DNA of 9,179 nucleotides from Sphingobacteriaceae bacterium (GCA_947458775.1 CANGZX010000014.1:1-9179); one strand, 5' to 3'; shown: positions 1 to 7,398, counted from the first letter of the stretch. Numbers and translations: made by a program. The notes: generated from the letters alone by a model not told the origin.

Positions 1-1460
1 GTATAATTTACCCCCGTATTTAAATTAAAAAACTTTAAAAGGTTTTGAGAAAAACTGATAGGAACAGTATGCTGAAAGCCATTTCTCAGATTTTTTAGTG
101 CACCCGATTTGAATAATAAATTTTCTTTGGTATCTAAGGTATTCGTTCCTCTTAAACTATAGCCTAAGTTTATACGCTGATACCATTTTTGATCGCCGGT
201 TCTTGTTTTAGAATCGAATGGGCTAATGGTACTCATGTTTAAACTGAAGGTTGGCAACTCTAAAAACACCGTTTTTTGTTGCATATCTTGCCTATGGCTT
301 AAACTTGATGTAAAGTTAAATAAGCCATTGCCAAAAGTTTTTCCATAACTGATATTGGAAGAGAGTGTATTTCGAGTTAATTGATCAAAATTATACGTAC
401 CACCGGCTGCGGTATTGGAAAAATAACTGGAAGTACCCGCATTAACCGAGGCAGTAAACGTAGTACCTGGATTAGCCTCTGGTCGCTGTGTATGACTCCA
501 CTGGATATTGAAATCTTTAAATGGTTTATAGCCAGGGGTTCCCTCAATACCAGTACGGGTAGATGAATAGCGTAAATTCAGATTGCCATCGAATTTATAA
601 CGTTTTTGATAACGAGCGGCCATACTTAAATCATAAGAACCTCGGCTATATAAACTGGCTCTTAAGGTCATATCCCAATATTCATTCAGGCCAATATAAT
701 AGCCAAAATCACGCATAAAGAAACCACGGGTTGCATCTTCACCAAAAGTTGGAAACAAAATTCCTGAAGATCTTCGATTTGCTTTTGGGAAAAAACCGAA
801 TGGTATACCCACCGGAATGGGAATATCTTCAATTTCGAGATAAGAAGGTCCGGTTACAATTTGTTTATCGGTTACAATTCCTCGAGTAATAAAAATACCA
901 AAGTGAGGATGATCTAAATTACAGGTACTATAAATACCATTTTTAAAAAAACCTTCGTCGAATTGATTTTTTTTGAACTGCTTTGCCTGCAAATAACCCC
1001 CATCAACTTCAGAAAAAACACCGTAAGATTTCCCCTTTTTGGTATAAATATTAAACAATAGAGAATCCGTAGTAATGGGTTGATCGGCACCCTGTTTTAA
1101 GATTGGACGCCCTCTGTACCGATTGGCTTTTATATCAAATACTCCTTTGGCAAATACCGTACTATTTTTTTGATCTAAGCGGATGTAATCGGCATCTAAC
1201 TCAAAATCGGTGTAATTAACCCGAGCGCTTCCATAGAGGTAAACAATACCATTTATTTTATCAAATCGAATAGAATCTTCTGCGGTATATTTAACAGCAG
1301 CATCTAATTTTGCCGATGTAGAATTTCTTTGTTTAATGGTATCTACCCTAACCGATGGGAATTTTGTTGTTGGTTTTTTTTGCGCAAAGAGACTACGCAT
1401 TGCCCCTAAATAGAAACAATTGAATAGAATAAATAGAAAAAGACCTCTTTTTAATTTCAA
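1..1460 (-). CDS. lptD: LPS-assembly outer-membrane protein LptD, 5' part only
   Basis: This is the N-terminal part (about 486 residues) of an outer-membrane beta-barrel that inserts lipopolysaccharide into the outer leaflet. The frame is open from 1460 to the left edge, so the C-terminal barrel lies outside the window. The start is TTG at 1458-1460: an in-frame TAG lies just upstream and no ATG intervenes. It gives a good signal peptide (KLKR, hydrophobic core, then LFAQ at about 24-27); the next ATG, at 1400, would remove most of it. Residues about 50-150 resemble the OstA/LptA-like periplasmic domain (e.g. GIVYLYGSARVNY). Next come STCNLDHPHFGI (Cys180), IPIPVGIPFGFFPK and RRSSGILFP, which match the junction and first barrel strand of LptD, then aromatic alternating strands rich in Tyr, Ser and Asn. 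This fits the Bacteroidota LptD_2 type. It is divergent from the amidase gene with a 57-base gap. Family assignment is strong; the substrate is inferred from the family. Confidence 0.9.
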   Translation of the reverse strand, partial: MKLKRGLFLFILFNCFYLGAMRSLFAQKKPTTKFPSVRVDTIKQRNSTSAKLDAAVKYTAEDSIRFDKINGIVYLYGSARVNYTDFELDADYIRLDQKNSTVFAKGVFDIKANRYRGRPILKQGADQPITTDSLLFNIYTKKGKSYGVFSEVDGGYLQAKQFKKNQFDEGFFKNGIYSTCNLDHPHFGIFITRGIVTDKQIVTGPSYLEIEDIPIPVGIPFGFFPKANRRSSGILFPTFGEDATRGFFMRDFGYYIGLNEYWDMTLRASLYSRGSYDLSMAARYQKRYKFDGNLNLRYSSTRTGIEGTPGYKPFKDFNIQWSHTQRPEANPGTTFTASVNAGTSSYFSNTAAGGTYNFDQLTRNTLSSNISYGKTFGNGLFNFTSSLSHRQDMQQKTVFLELPTFSLNMSTISPFDSKTRTGDQKWYQRINLGYSLRGTNTLDTKENLLFKSGALKNLRNGFQHTVPISFSQNLLKFFNLNTGVNY

Positions 1461-1476
1461 ATTAGCCGATGAATAC

Positions 1477-1484
1477 TATTTTTG
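1477..1484 (+). promoter_or_regulatory. Candidate Bacteroidota -7 promoter element for the amidase gene
   Basis: TATTTTTG matches the Bacteroidota -7 consensus TAnnTTTG. I see no TTG or TTTG at the expected -33 spacing, so only half of the promoter is supported. Transcription would begin near 1489-1492, after the first possible ATG (1488) and before the second (1518), which favours the second as the start codon. In AT-rich DNA this motif can occur by chance. Confidence 0.35.
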
Positions 1485-1517
1485 TAAATGTTCAACTCAA
1501 AAAATCGATCAAAATTA

Positions 1518-2396
1518 ATGAAAATTATCCCATTCATCAGACCGATTTGTGCTTTCTTAACGGTTTTAATACTTATGCCATTGATTTCAAGTGGCAAATC
1601 TTCACTAATTACGCCCTATCGTATAAAAACAATTGTAATAGATGCGGGTCATGGTGGGAAAGATGGAACAACTCATGGAGCAATTTCTAAAGAAAAAGAT
1701 GTAGCCTTAATGACCGCTTTACGACTAGGAAAAGTCATAGAAGAACAACTTAAAGACGTTAAAGTGGTATATACACGTACTACAGATGTTTTTGTTCCAT
1801 TATATGAACGCATTGGTTTAGCAAATAGAGTAAAAGCCGATTTATTCATTTCTATACATTGCAATTCCATGCCGATTTATAAAAAATCTGTCATTACGGG
1901 TTACCATCGAAATAAAAAAGGCAAAAGAGTACCCACCTATACTACCGTTACCTCCCAAAGTACCAGTACTAGCGGGGTAGAAACATTCGTTTCTGGTTTT
2001 GGGCGAATGGACGAGCAAGACATTGCATTAAGAGAAAACGCGTCTATTTTGCTAGAAGAAGATTACAAAGACAATTATGAAGGATATGATCCAAAAGATC
2101 CAGAAAGTATCATCATGTTCTCTTTCTTAAAAAATAGTTTTAGAGAACAGAGCATTAAATTGGCTACTTTTATGCAAGATGAGTATGCCAAAACTGGTCG
2201 TATTGATCGGGGTGTCAAAGAAAAAAGCTTGGCCGTATTAGCTAGAGCCGGTATGCCTGCTGTATTAACCGAAATTGGCTTCATTTCTAACCCAGAGGAA
2301 GAGGCCTATATGAATTCTGAAACTGGACAACAAGAAATTGTGGATTGCTTATTTAAAGCCATTCAAACCTATAAAAGACAATTAGAAGTAGAATAA
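1518..2396 (+). CDS. Exported N-acetylmuramoyl-L-alanine amidase (Amidase_3)
   Basis: This zinc amidase cuts the bond between N-acetylmuramic acid and the stem-peptide L-alanine in peptidoglycan, acting in the periplasm, typically in cell separation. From the 1518 start (292 residues) it has a signal peptide or anchor (MKIIPFIRP, then a hydrophobic run to about residue 24). The catalytic domain follows: IDAGHGG (His45), SKEKD (Glu59) and SIHCNS (His114) as zinc ligands, and TEIGFISN (Glu252) as catalytic glutamate. All four key residues are present. A long insertion (about residues 120-207), including GVETFVSGFG and the RENASILLEED helix, occupies the place of the regulatory insertion of AmiB/AmiC-type amidases. 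The frame also opens at ATG 1488, adding ten residues. I prefer 1518 because of the cleaner signal peptide, the A-rich context and a promoter-like motif ending at 1484. The MCE gene follows after 19 bases, probably in the same operon. Confidence 0.93.
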   Translation: MKIIPFIRPICAFLTVLILMPLISSGKSSLITPYRIKTIVIDAGHGGKDGTTHGAISKEKDVALMTALRLGKVIEEQLKDVKVVYTRTTDVFVPLYERIGLANRVKADLFISIHCNSMPIYKKSVITGYHRNKKGKRVPTYTTVTSQSTSTSGVETFVSGFGRMDEQDIALRENASILLEEDYKDNYEGYDPKDPESIIMFSFLKNSFREQSIKLATFMQDEYAKTGRIDRGVKEKSLAVLARAGMPAVLTEIGFISNPEEEAYMNSETGQQEIVDCLFKAIQTYKRQLEVE

Positions 2397-2415
2397 TACG
2401 CTTAAAGCAACGATT

Positions 2416-3360
2416 TTGAAAATATCTAACGAAACAAAAGTAGGCATATTGGCCACAGTAGCCATTACTGTTTTAATATTGGGCTATAGCTTTTTAAAGG
2501 GCACTGATTTGTTTATGAGGGAAGATGAGTTATATGCCGTTTATCCAAATATCGATGGGCTTACCGAATCAAAACCTGTATTGGTTAATGGTTTTAAAAT
2601 TGGACGAGTTTCTAAACTTACCTTGGCTCCAGATGGTAAAATTATTGCCGAATTTCAAATAAGCCCTGGCTATAACATTCCTAAAAACACCATTGCCCGT
2701 TTAGAAAGCACCGATTTATTAGGCGGAAAAGCTATTGTATTCGAATTGGGCAACAGTAAAGCCTATGCTGCCGATGGCGACACCTTAACTGCCTTTATTC
2801 AAGAAGGATTTATGGATCAGGTAAAACCTATTCAAAAGAAAGCCGATCAAATTGCTAGTCGTTTAGATTCTATTCTTGAATCGGTCAACAATACCTTAAA
2901 TCCTAAATTTCAGAAAAACTTCGACCGCAGCTTTGCCAGCATTGCCAATACGCTCGAAAACTTAGAACGTACCTCTAAAAAAGTTGATGGCTTAATGGAT
3001 TCTGAAACTGCCAAAATATCGGGCATTTTATCTAACCTGCAATCTATTTCAACTAATTTCAAAAACAACAATCAGAAAATAAGTGCCATTGTGGCCAATT
3101 TTGAGCAAATAAGCGACCAAACCGCCAAGGCCAATATCGGGCAAACACTTATAAACGCCAACCAAGCTGTTAAAGATTTACAACAAGTAATTTCTAAAAT
3201 AAATGCCGGTGATGGCAGTATTGGCTTGTTAATAAACGATAAAAAATTATACGATAATTTAGCGCAATCTGCCGAAAATTTAGACAAGTTGATGGTTGAT
3301 TTAAAAGCCAATCCGAAGCGCTATGTACACTTCTCTGTATTTGGTGGCGGTAAAAAATAA
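2416..3360 (+). CDS. MCE/MlaD family lipid-transport protein, membrane-anchored
   Basis: This is a 314-residue MCE-domain protein of the MlaD type. Such proteins form hexameric rings or tubes that shuttle lipids between inner and outer membranes with an Mla-like ABC transporter. Residues 9-26 are one transmembrane helix, so the rest is periplasmic. The MCE domain spans about 38-115, with conserved-looking GLTESKPVLVNGFKIGRV (48-65) and LLGGKAI (101-107). The remainder (about 125-300) is predicted mostly helical, rich in Asn, Gln, Lys and Ser with regularly placed hydrophobics, as in MCE proteins with a C-terminal helical bundle. The start is TTG; the first in-frame ATG (residue 34) lies beyond the membrane helix, so TTG is strongly preferred. 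The gene lies 19 bases after the amidase gene and probably shares its transcript. No MlaE, MlaF or MlaB gene is visible, so its ABC partner must be elsewhere. The stop is 6 bases from the convergent rnz stop. Confidence 0.9.
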   Translation: MKISNETKVGILATVAITVLILGYSFLKGTDLFMREDELYAVYPNIDGLTESKPVLVNGFKIGRVSKLTLAPDGKIIAEFQISPGYNIPKNTIARLESTDLLGGKAIVFELGNSKAYAADGDTLTAFIQEGFMDQVKPIQKKADQIASRLDSILESVNNTLNPKFQKNFDRSFASIANTLENLERTSKKVDGLMDSETAKISGILSNLQSISTNFKNNNQKISAIVANFEQISDQTAKANIGQTLINANQAVKDLQQVISKINAGDGSIGLLINDKKLYDNLAQSAENLDKLMVDLKANPKRYVHFSVFGGGKK

Positions 3361-3366
3361 ACGGAA

Positions 3367-4278
3367 TTAAATGGAGAAAGTTTCTCCTTCTATGGCCAAT
3401 TGAGTTTCCTTAAACACCGATTGAGCTTCTTCTAGTAGCGGTGTCAATTCTTTGTACCGAGCAGAAAAGTGTCCAATAAGCAAGCGCTTTACTCCAACTT
3501 TTTTAGCTAATGTTGCTGCTTGCAATGCGGTTGTATGATACGTCTCAATGGCCCTATCGAGCATATCGTGCAAAAATGTACTCTCGTGGTACAACAGCTC
3601 TACATCTTCTAGTTGCGATGCGTAAGAACCATCGCAAAGGGTATCCGAGCAATAAGCAAAACTTTTTATTGGCGGTGGTGGTAAGGTTAGCGAATCAGCG
3701 GGATATATCTTGCCTGAGGCATCTGTGTATGGGAAGCCTTTTTTAATTAAGGCTCTGTGCGCAACAGGAATATCCAAGGCAATCACCTTATCTTCTCTAA
3801 GTGTAGGCAATGTAGGTTTAGTAGTGAACTTGAATCCCGTACAGTGAATACGATGATTTAGGATTATTGTTTCTACTACCACATCCGAATTTTCTAAAAT
3901 AACTGCAGGTGTATTACTATTTGTAGATTTAAAAATAAGTGGAAATCGCAAAAGGGTTGCCGAATACTTAAAATGTAGTTGAAGCAATTCATCCAGTTCG
4001 GGAGGGCCAAAAAGTGTCAAGGCTTTTGTTCTGCCCACTAAATGCATAGAAGATAATAAGCCCATGAGGCCTAAATAATGGTCGCCATGCAAATGACTGA
4101 TAAAAATGGTATTTATTTTGGCAGCTTTTAATCCGAAGCGCAATAATTGCTGTTGAGTACCTTCACCACAATCAATGAGGTAGATTTTCTCGTTTATGTT
4201 GAGTAGCTGAGCGCTGGGATTTCTACCATGAATGGGTGTTGCAGAACTGCTTCCTAAAATGGTAAGCTCAAATTTCAT
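3367..4278 (-). CDS. rnz: Ribonuclease Z (tRNA 3'-end endonuclease)
   Basis: RNase Z is a cytoplasmic metallo-beta-lactamase-fold nuclease that removes 3' trailers from tRNA precursors. The 303-residue length fits the short bacterial form. Visible metal-site residues are the SHLHGDH motif (His62, His64, Asp66, His67), His142 in LNHRIHCTGF, Asp212 in YCSDT and His270 in GHFSARY, almost position for position as in Bacillus subtilis RNase Z. The N-terminal ILGSSSATP and DCGEGTQQQL motifs are also typical. Residues about 150-195 form the region that in the family carries the tRNA-gripping flexible arm. The start is ATG at 4278, 24 bases after the purC stop, so it is probably the last gene of a phoH-purC-rnz transcript. 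No key residue is missing. An alternative such as arylsulfatase-type MBL is unlikely given the full motif set. Confidence 0.95.
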   Translation of the reverse strand: MKFELTILGSSSATPIHGRNPSAQLLNINEKIYLIDCGEGTQQQLLRFGLKAAKINTIFISHLHGDHYLGLMGLLSSMHLVGRTKALTLFGPPELDELLQLHFKYSATLLRFPLIFKSTNSNTPAVILENSDVVVETIILNHRIHCTGFKFTTKPTLPTLREDKVIALDIPVAHRALIKKGFPYTDASGKIYPADSLTLPPPPIKSFAYCSDTLCDGSYASQLEDVELLYHESTFLHDMLDRAIETYHTTALQAATLAKKVGVKRLLIGHFSARYKELTPLLEEAQSVFKETQLAIEGETFSI

Positions 4279-4302
4279 GTTATAGCCTGTAATGCTTTTA
4301 GC

Positions 4303-5256
4303 TTATGCGCTCAATTGCGCTAAACAAGACTTAATATTTTCAACTATGCGGCCCGATACATCAGTTCCTTCATAGCGCTGAAAGGTATCGCCAGTAATTT
4401 GCTCAAATAACTCAATATAACGCTCGGAGATGGCACTAACCCATTCGGTACTCATGGTAGGTACATTTTGCCCTTCTTTACCCTGAAATCCATTTTCTAT
4501 GAGCCACTTCCGAACAAATTCTTTTGAGAGTTGACGTTGAGGCTCGTTGCTTGCTTGGCGTTCGGCATAGCCATCGGCATAAAAATACCGCGACGAATCG
4601 GGTGTATGAATCTCATCAATTAAGGTAATTACTCCATCGGAATCTTTACCAAATTCGTATTTCGTATCTACTAAAATTAAACCTCGTTGGTTGGCCATTT
4701 CGGTACCGCGTTGGTACAGGGCTCGAGTATACTTTTCTAATTGGCCATAATCTGCTTCCGATACAATGCCTTGAGCTAAAATATCTTCCCGAGAAATATC
4801 TTCATCGTGCCCAACCGCTGCTTTGGTAGTTGGCGTGATAATGGGCTCAGGAAGCTTATCATTCTCTTTTAAGCCTTCGGGCAAGGCTACGCCACAAACG
4901 CTGCGTTTACCTGAGGCATATTCCCTCCAAGCATGGCCAGCTAAGTAGCCTCTAATAACCATTTCAACCTTAAATGGGCTACACATTTTACCAATAGTTA
5001 CCATCGGGTCGGGACTAGCCACAACCCAATTGGGTAAAATATCTTCGGTAGCTTTTAAAAATTTAGAGGCAATTTGATTCAAAACCTGTCCTTTATAAGG
5101 AATGGCTTCGGGCAATACCACATCAAAGGCAGAAATACGATCGCTAACCACCATAACAAGCAAGTTGTTAGCAATGGTGTATACATCTCTAACCTTACCT
5201 TTATAAAAAGCGGTTTGCCCCGGAAATTGGAAATGGGTTTCTTTTATTGCTTGCAT
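4303..5256 (-). CDS. purC: Phosphoribosylaminoimidazole-succinocarboxamide synthase (SAICAR synthetase)
   Basis: This enzyme joins L-aspartate to CAIR using ATP, giving SAICAR in de novo purine synthesis. Seen motifs are YKGKVRDVY (18-26, nucleotide-binding lysine loop), SDRISAFD (38-45), [11 protein letters not shown] (100-110), [11 protein letters not shown] (142-152), LVDTKYEFG (195-203) and the signature [13 protein letters not shown] (212-224), which includes the metal-binding Asp/Glu pair. At 317 residues it belongs to the longer class (yeast Ade1-like, about 300) rather than the roughly 240-residue E. coli class, with extra helices at the C terminus ([10 protein letters not shown] at 243-252 onward). 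It starts only 2 bases after the phoH stop, which implies co-transcription and probably translational coupling. No other purine gene is in view. The assignment is very secure. Confidence 0.97.
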   Translation of the reverse strand: MQAIKETHFQFPGQTAFYKGKVRDVYTIANNLLVMVVSDRISAFDVVLPEAIPYKGQVLNQIASKFLKATEDILPNWVVASPDPMVTIGKMCSPFKVEMVIRGYLAGHAWREYASGKRSVCGVALPEGLKENDKLPEPIITPTTKAAVGHDEDISREDILAQGIVSEADYGQLEKYTRALYQRGTEMANQRGLILVDTKYEFGKDSDGVITLIDEIHTPDSSRYFYADGYAERQASNEPQRQLSKEFVRKWLIENGFQGKEGQNVPTMSTEWVSAISERYIELFEQITGDTFQRYEGTDVSGRIVENIKSCLAQLSA

Positions 5257-5258
5257 GC

Positions 5259-6218
5259 TTATTTCTGAATATCGCCGTAGGCTTCTAAAATGCGTCTAAC
5301 TAATTTGTGGCGCACCACATCTTCTCCACTCAAATAAATAATATCGATACCCTTAATTTCGGGTAAAATGCGCAGTGCGGTGTGCAAACCGGATTGCTGA
5401 ATTTTAGGTAAATCTATTTGGGTAACGTCGCCAGTAACAATAAATTTAGCGGTAGGCCCCATACGAGTTAAAAACATTTTCAACTGCATATCGGTAGCAT
5501 TTTGCGCTTCATCTAAAATTACAAAACAATTATCGAGTGTACGACCACGCATAAAGGCCAATGGCGCAATTTCTATGGTTCTGTTTTCTAGATACAACTT
5601 TAGCTTTTCAGCCGGAATCATATCGTCTAACGCATCGTATAAAGGTCTTAAATATGGATCAATTTTCTCCTTTAAATCTCCAGGTAAAAAACCCAAATTT
5701 TCCCCTGCTTCTACAGCCGGACGGGTTAAAATAATGCGTTTGATTTCTTTGTTTTTGAGTGCTCTAACCGCTAGTGCTACAGCTGTGTAGGTTTTGCCGG
5801 TACCGGCTGGGCCAATGGCAAAAATTACATCGTTTGTGGCGATGCTCTCTACCATGCGACGCTGGTTGGCAGTTCGGGCTTTAACTACAATACCATTTGG
5901 GCCAAATACAATAGGTTCCGAACCATTTGTTTTCTCGGTTGATTTTTCGACATCGGCCGAATTTTCAGGAGACCCTAAAATATGAAGTATATCGTTGGTT
6001 GTGAGTGATTGGTATTGTTCAATGTGTTTTAAAATCTCGGAAAATTTAGCTTGAAAAAGATGTAATTCCGTTTCATCGCCCAATACCTTTACTTCGGTGC
6101 CTCTAGCCACAATTTTTAGTTTTGGAAACTGTTTTTTTAGGGCTTCAAAATTTTCGTTGTTTGCACCCCACACCAATATGGGGTTAACTTGCTCTAGGGT
6201 TTGGATAAATTCGTTCAA
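5259..6218 (-). CDS. phoH: PhoH-like ATPase with N-terminal KH-like domain
   Basis: A 319-residue PhoH/YbeZ-type cytoplasmic P-loop protein. The N-terminal region (about 10-75, with [11 protein letters not shown] at 38-48) has the pattern of the KH-like RNA-binding segment usual in this family. A variable linker (about 82-105) leads to [12 protein letters not shown], then Walker A GPAGTGKT (136-143), [18 protein letters not shown] (164-181), Walker B VILDEAQN (233-240), the sensor-like [11 protein letters not shown] (261-271) and [15 protein letters not shown] (297-311). The family has helicase-like motor motifs and is linked to rRNA and RNA metabolism, often alongside the endonuclease YbeY; no ybeY is visible here. 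The start is ATG at 6218, and it is the first gene of the probable phoH-purC-rnz operon, with a candidate promoter at 6302-6309. The physiological substrate cannot be read from the sequence. Confidence 0.95.
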   Translation of the reverse strand: MNEFIQTLEQVNPILVWGANNENFEALKKQFPKLKIVARGTEVKVLGDETELHLFQAKFSEILKHIEQYQSLTTNDILHILGSPENSADVEKSTEKTNGSEPIVFGPNGIVVKARTANQRRMVESIATNDVIFAIGPAGTGKTYTAVALAVRALKNKEIKRIILTRPAVEAGENLGFLPGDLKEKIDPYLRPLYDALDDMIPAEKLKLYLENRTIEIAPLAFMRGRTLDNCFVILDEAQNATDMQLKMFLTRMGPTAKFIVTGDVTQIDLPKIQQSGLHTALRILPEIKGIDIIYLSGEDVVRHKLVRRILEAYGDIQK

Positions 6219-6286
6219 GTGAAAATGGTTGCTAATTGCTTTTAAAAATACGTTTTTTTATGCGATAAAAAATTGAATATTTGTAT

Positions 6287-6298
6287 GCGGATTACCGC
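6287..6298. repeat. Short perfect inverted repeat between phoH and the SAM-hydrolase gene
   Basis: GCGG-ATTA-CCGC is a perfect 4-bp stem with a 4-base loop in the 115-base divergent intergenic region. It is GC-rich in otherwise very AT-rich surroundings and lies just downstream, on the minus strand, of the phoH -7 candidate, so it would fall at about the 5' end of the phoH transcript. It could be an operator half-site pair, a 5' stabilising hairpin or chance. It is too short to decide. Confidence 0.3.
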
Positions 6299-6301
6299 TA
6301 G

Positions 6302-6309
6302 CAAATATA
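6302..6309 (-). promoter_or_regulatory. Candidate Bacteroidota -7 promoter element for phoH-purC-rnz
   Basis: Read on the minus strand this is TATATTTG, an exact match to TAnnTTTG. The expected start point would be near 6296, giving a leader of roughly 75 bases before the phoH ATG at 6218. No TTTG at proper -33 spacing is evident (the nearest TTTTG is too close), so support rests on one element and its position. Confidence 0.4.
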
Positions 6310-6333
6310 ACCACAAAAAGGAATCTTTTTTTA

Positions 6334-7113
6334 ATGGCAATAATTACGTTAACTACCGATCTGGGATCAAAAGATTTTTACCAGGCAGCCCTAAAAGGTA
6401 GCATTGTAACGCTATTACCTACCGTTAATATTGTAGATATAACGCACGATATTTCTGCTTTTAACATACCTCATGCCGCTTTTGTACTTAAAAATGCCTT
6501 TCATTATTTTCCTCAAGAAACGGTTCACTTAATAGGAATTGATTCGGTATACCACGAGCGCACCCGCTACTTAGCCATGCGCTACAAGGGGCATTATTTT
6601 GTGGGTTCCGATAACGGTATTTTTTCACTTCTTTTCGATTCAGAGCCCGAGGAAATTGTAGAAATTAATATCATGCAAGATTTAAATTATCTGCATTTTC
6701 CACTTTCAGATATTTTCTCAAAAGCTGCTTGCCATTTGGCCAGTGGTGGTAAACTTTCGGATATTGGCCTACCAATGAGTCAATTAGAACAGCGGCTTAC
6801 CTTACAACCTGTTATTAATGGAGATATAATACGAGGGGCTGTTATTTACATTGATTCGTTCCAAAATGTAATTACAAACATTACCAAAGATATTTTTACC
6901 CGCTACCAGAAAAAGCGAAATTTCAGTTTATATTTCCGTAGAAACGAATCTATAAATACCCTTAGTTGGCATTATAACGAAGTTCCGGAAGGAGAAAAAT
7001 TGTGTTTATTTGGCATAAGTAACCACTTAGAAATTGCTATAAACAAAGGAAATGCAAGTGGTTTGCTAGGTCTTGGTTTAGGCGACATCGTAAGTATAGA
7101 ATTCTTTAAATGA
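6334..7113 (+). CDS. SAM hydroxide adenosyltransferase/hydrolase family protein (DUF62)
   Basis: A 259-residue member of the DUF62 superfamily, which includes the SAM-dependent fluorinase and chlorinase; most bacterial members hydrolyse S-adenosylmethionine to adenosine and methionine. Family landmarks are the N-terminal TLTTDLGSKDFY (6-16), IVDITHDI (33-40), GIDSVYHERTRYLAM (68-82), FVGSDNGIFSLL (89-100, matching the PDNG motif), SDIFSKAACHLASGG (125-139) and the C-terminal barrel domain with YIDSFQNVITNI. The Asp of the Asp-Arg-His triad described for the Pyrococcus PH0463 enzyme is present (Asp70). By my eye alignment the Arg site is Thr77 flanked by Arg76 and Arg78, and the His site is Pro123. 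The activity is therefore plausible, not assured. The start is ATG at 6334. A weak promoter-like pair (TTG at 6229-6231, 17 bases, TACGTTTT at 6249-6256) lies upstream. The end overlaps the next gene by 4 bases (ATGA), so the two are translationally coupled. Confidence 0.88.
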   Translation: MAIITLTTDLGSKDFYQAALKGSIVTLLPTVNIVDITHDISAFNIPHAAFVLKNAFHYFPQETVHLIGIDSVYHERTRYLAMRYKGHYFVGSDNGIFSLLFDSEPEEIVEINIMQDLNYLHFPLSDIFSKAACHLASGGKLSDIGLPMSQLEQRLTLQPVINGDIIRGAVIYIDSFQNVITNITKDIFTRYQKKRNFSLYFRRNESINTLSWHYNEVPEGEKLCLFGISNHLEIAINKGNASGLLGLGLGDIVSIEFFK

Positions 7114-7397
7114 TTACCCGAATCGTGATGCTGAACTTTCAGCCCGATAGGGTTGATGAATTTTTAGAAATTTTTAATCAAAATAAACAGGTATTGGCAA
7201 AAAGTGATGGCTGTATTCGTTTTGAGATTTTTAAGAGCACAGGTGATACCGATACGTATGTTACCATCAGTAATTGGCAAAGCGAAGAACATTTAGAACG
7301 CTACCGCCAATCGGATCTTTTCAAAGAAATTTGGTCGAAGGTTAAACCTCTTTTTAACAACAAAGCCCAGGCTTGGACTTTAAACACCCTGAATTGA
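7110..7397 (+). CDS. Small ABM-fold protein (antibiotic biosynthesis monooxygenase family)
   Basis: A complete 95-residue single-domain protein of the dimeric alpha/beta-barrel ABM type (YgiN-like). The pattern is typical: a first strand (ITRIVMLNF), a helix (DRVDEFLEIFNQNKQVLAKSDG), the GCIRFEIFKS strand (34-43), a DTYVTISNW strand (48-56), then SEEHLERYRQSDLFKEIWSKVKPLF, the family's signature helix pair. ABM proteins act as cofactor-independent quinol oxygenases, haem-related enzymes or non-enzymatic dimer modules, so the reaction cannot be deduced. No signal peptide is seen; it is probably cytoplasmic. It overlaps the SAM-hydrolase gene by 4 bases and ends one base before the alpha/beta hydrolase start, so it is the middle of a tight three-gene operon. 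Confidence 0.88.
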   Translation: MITRIVMLNFQPDRVDEFLEIFNQNKQVLAKSDGCIRFEIFKSTGDTDTYVTISNWQSEEHLERYRQSDLFKEIWSKVKPLFNNKAQAWTLNTLN

Positions 7398-7398
7398 T

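Noticed and set aside
381..566. A 61-codon open frame on the plus strand inside lptD.
   Set aside because: It lies antisense to a continuous LptD reading frame, and its composition looks like a shadow translation.
1469..1690. A 73-codon open frame on the plus strand overlapping the amidase start.
   Set aside because: It is out of frame with the amidase, has no recognisable domain, and the overlapping frame has complete amidase motifs.
3373..3387. GGAGAAA-G-TTTCTCC palindrome near the convergent ends of the MCE and rnz genes, considered as a bidirectional terminator.
   Set aside because: It lies inside the rnz coding end, the central loop would be too tight for the full stem, and no T-run directly follows on either strand.
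4307..4320. GCGC-TCAATT-GCGC inverted repeat at the end of purC.
   Set aside because: It has only a 4-bp stem within coding sequence and no T-run, so it is neither a credible terminator nor an attenuator before rnz.
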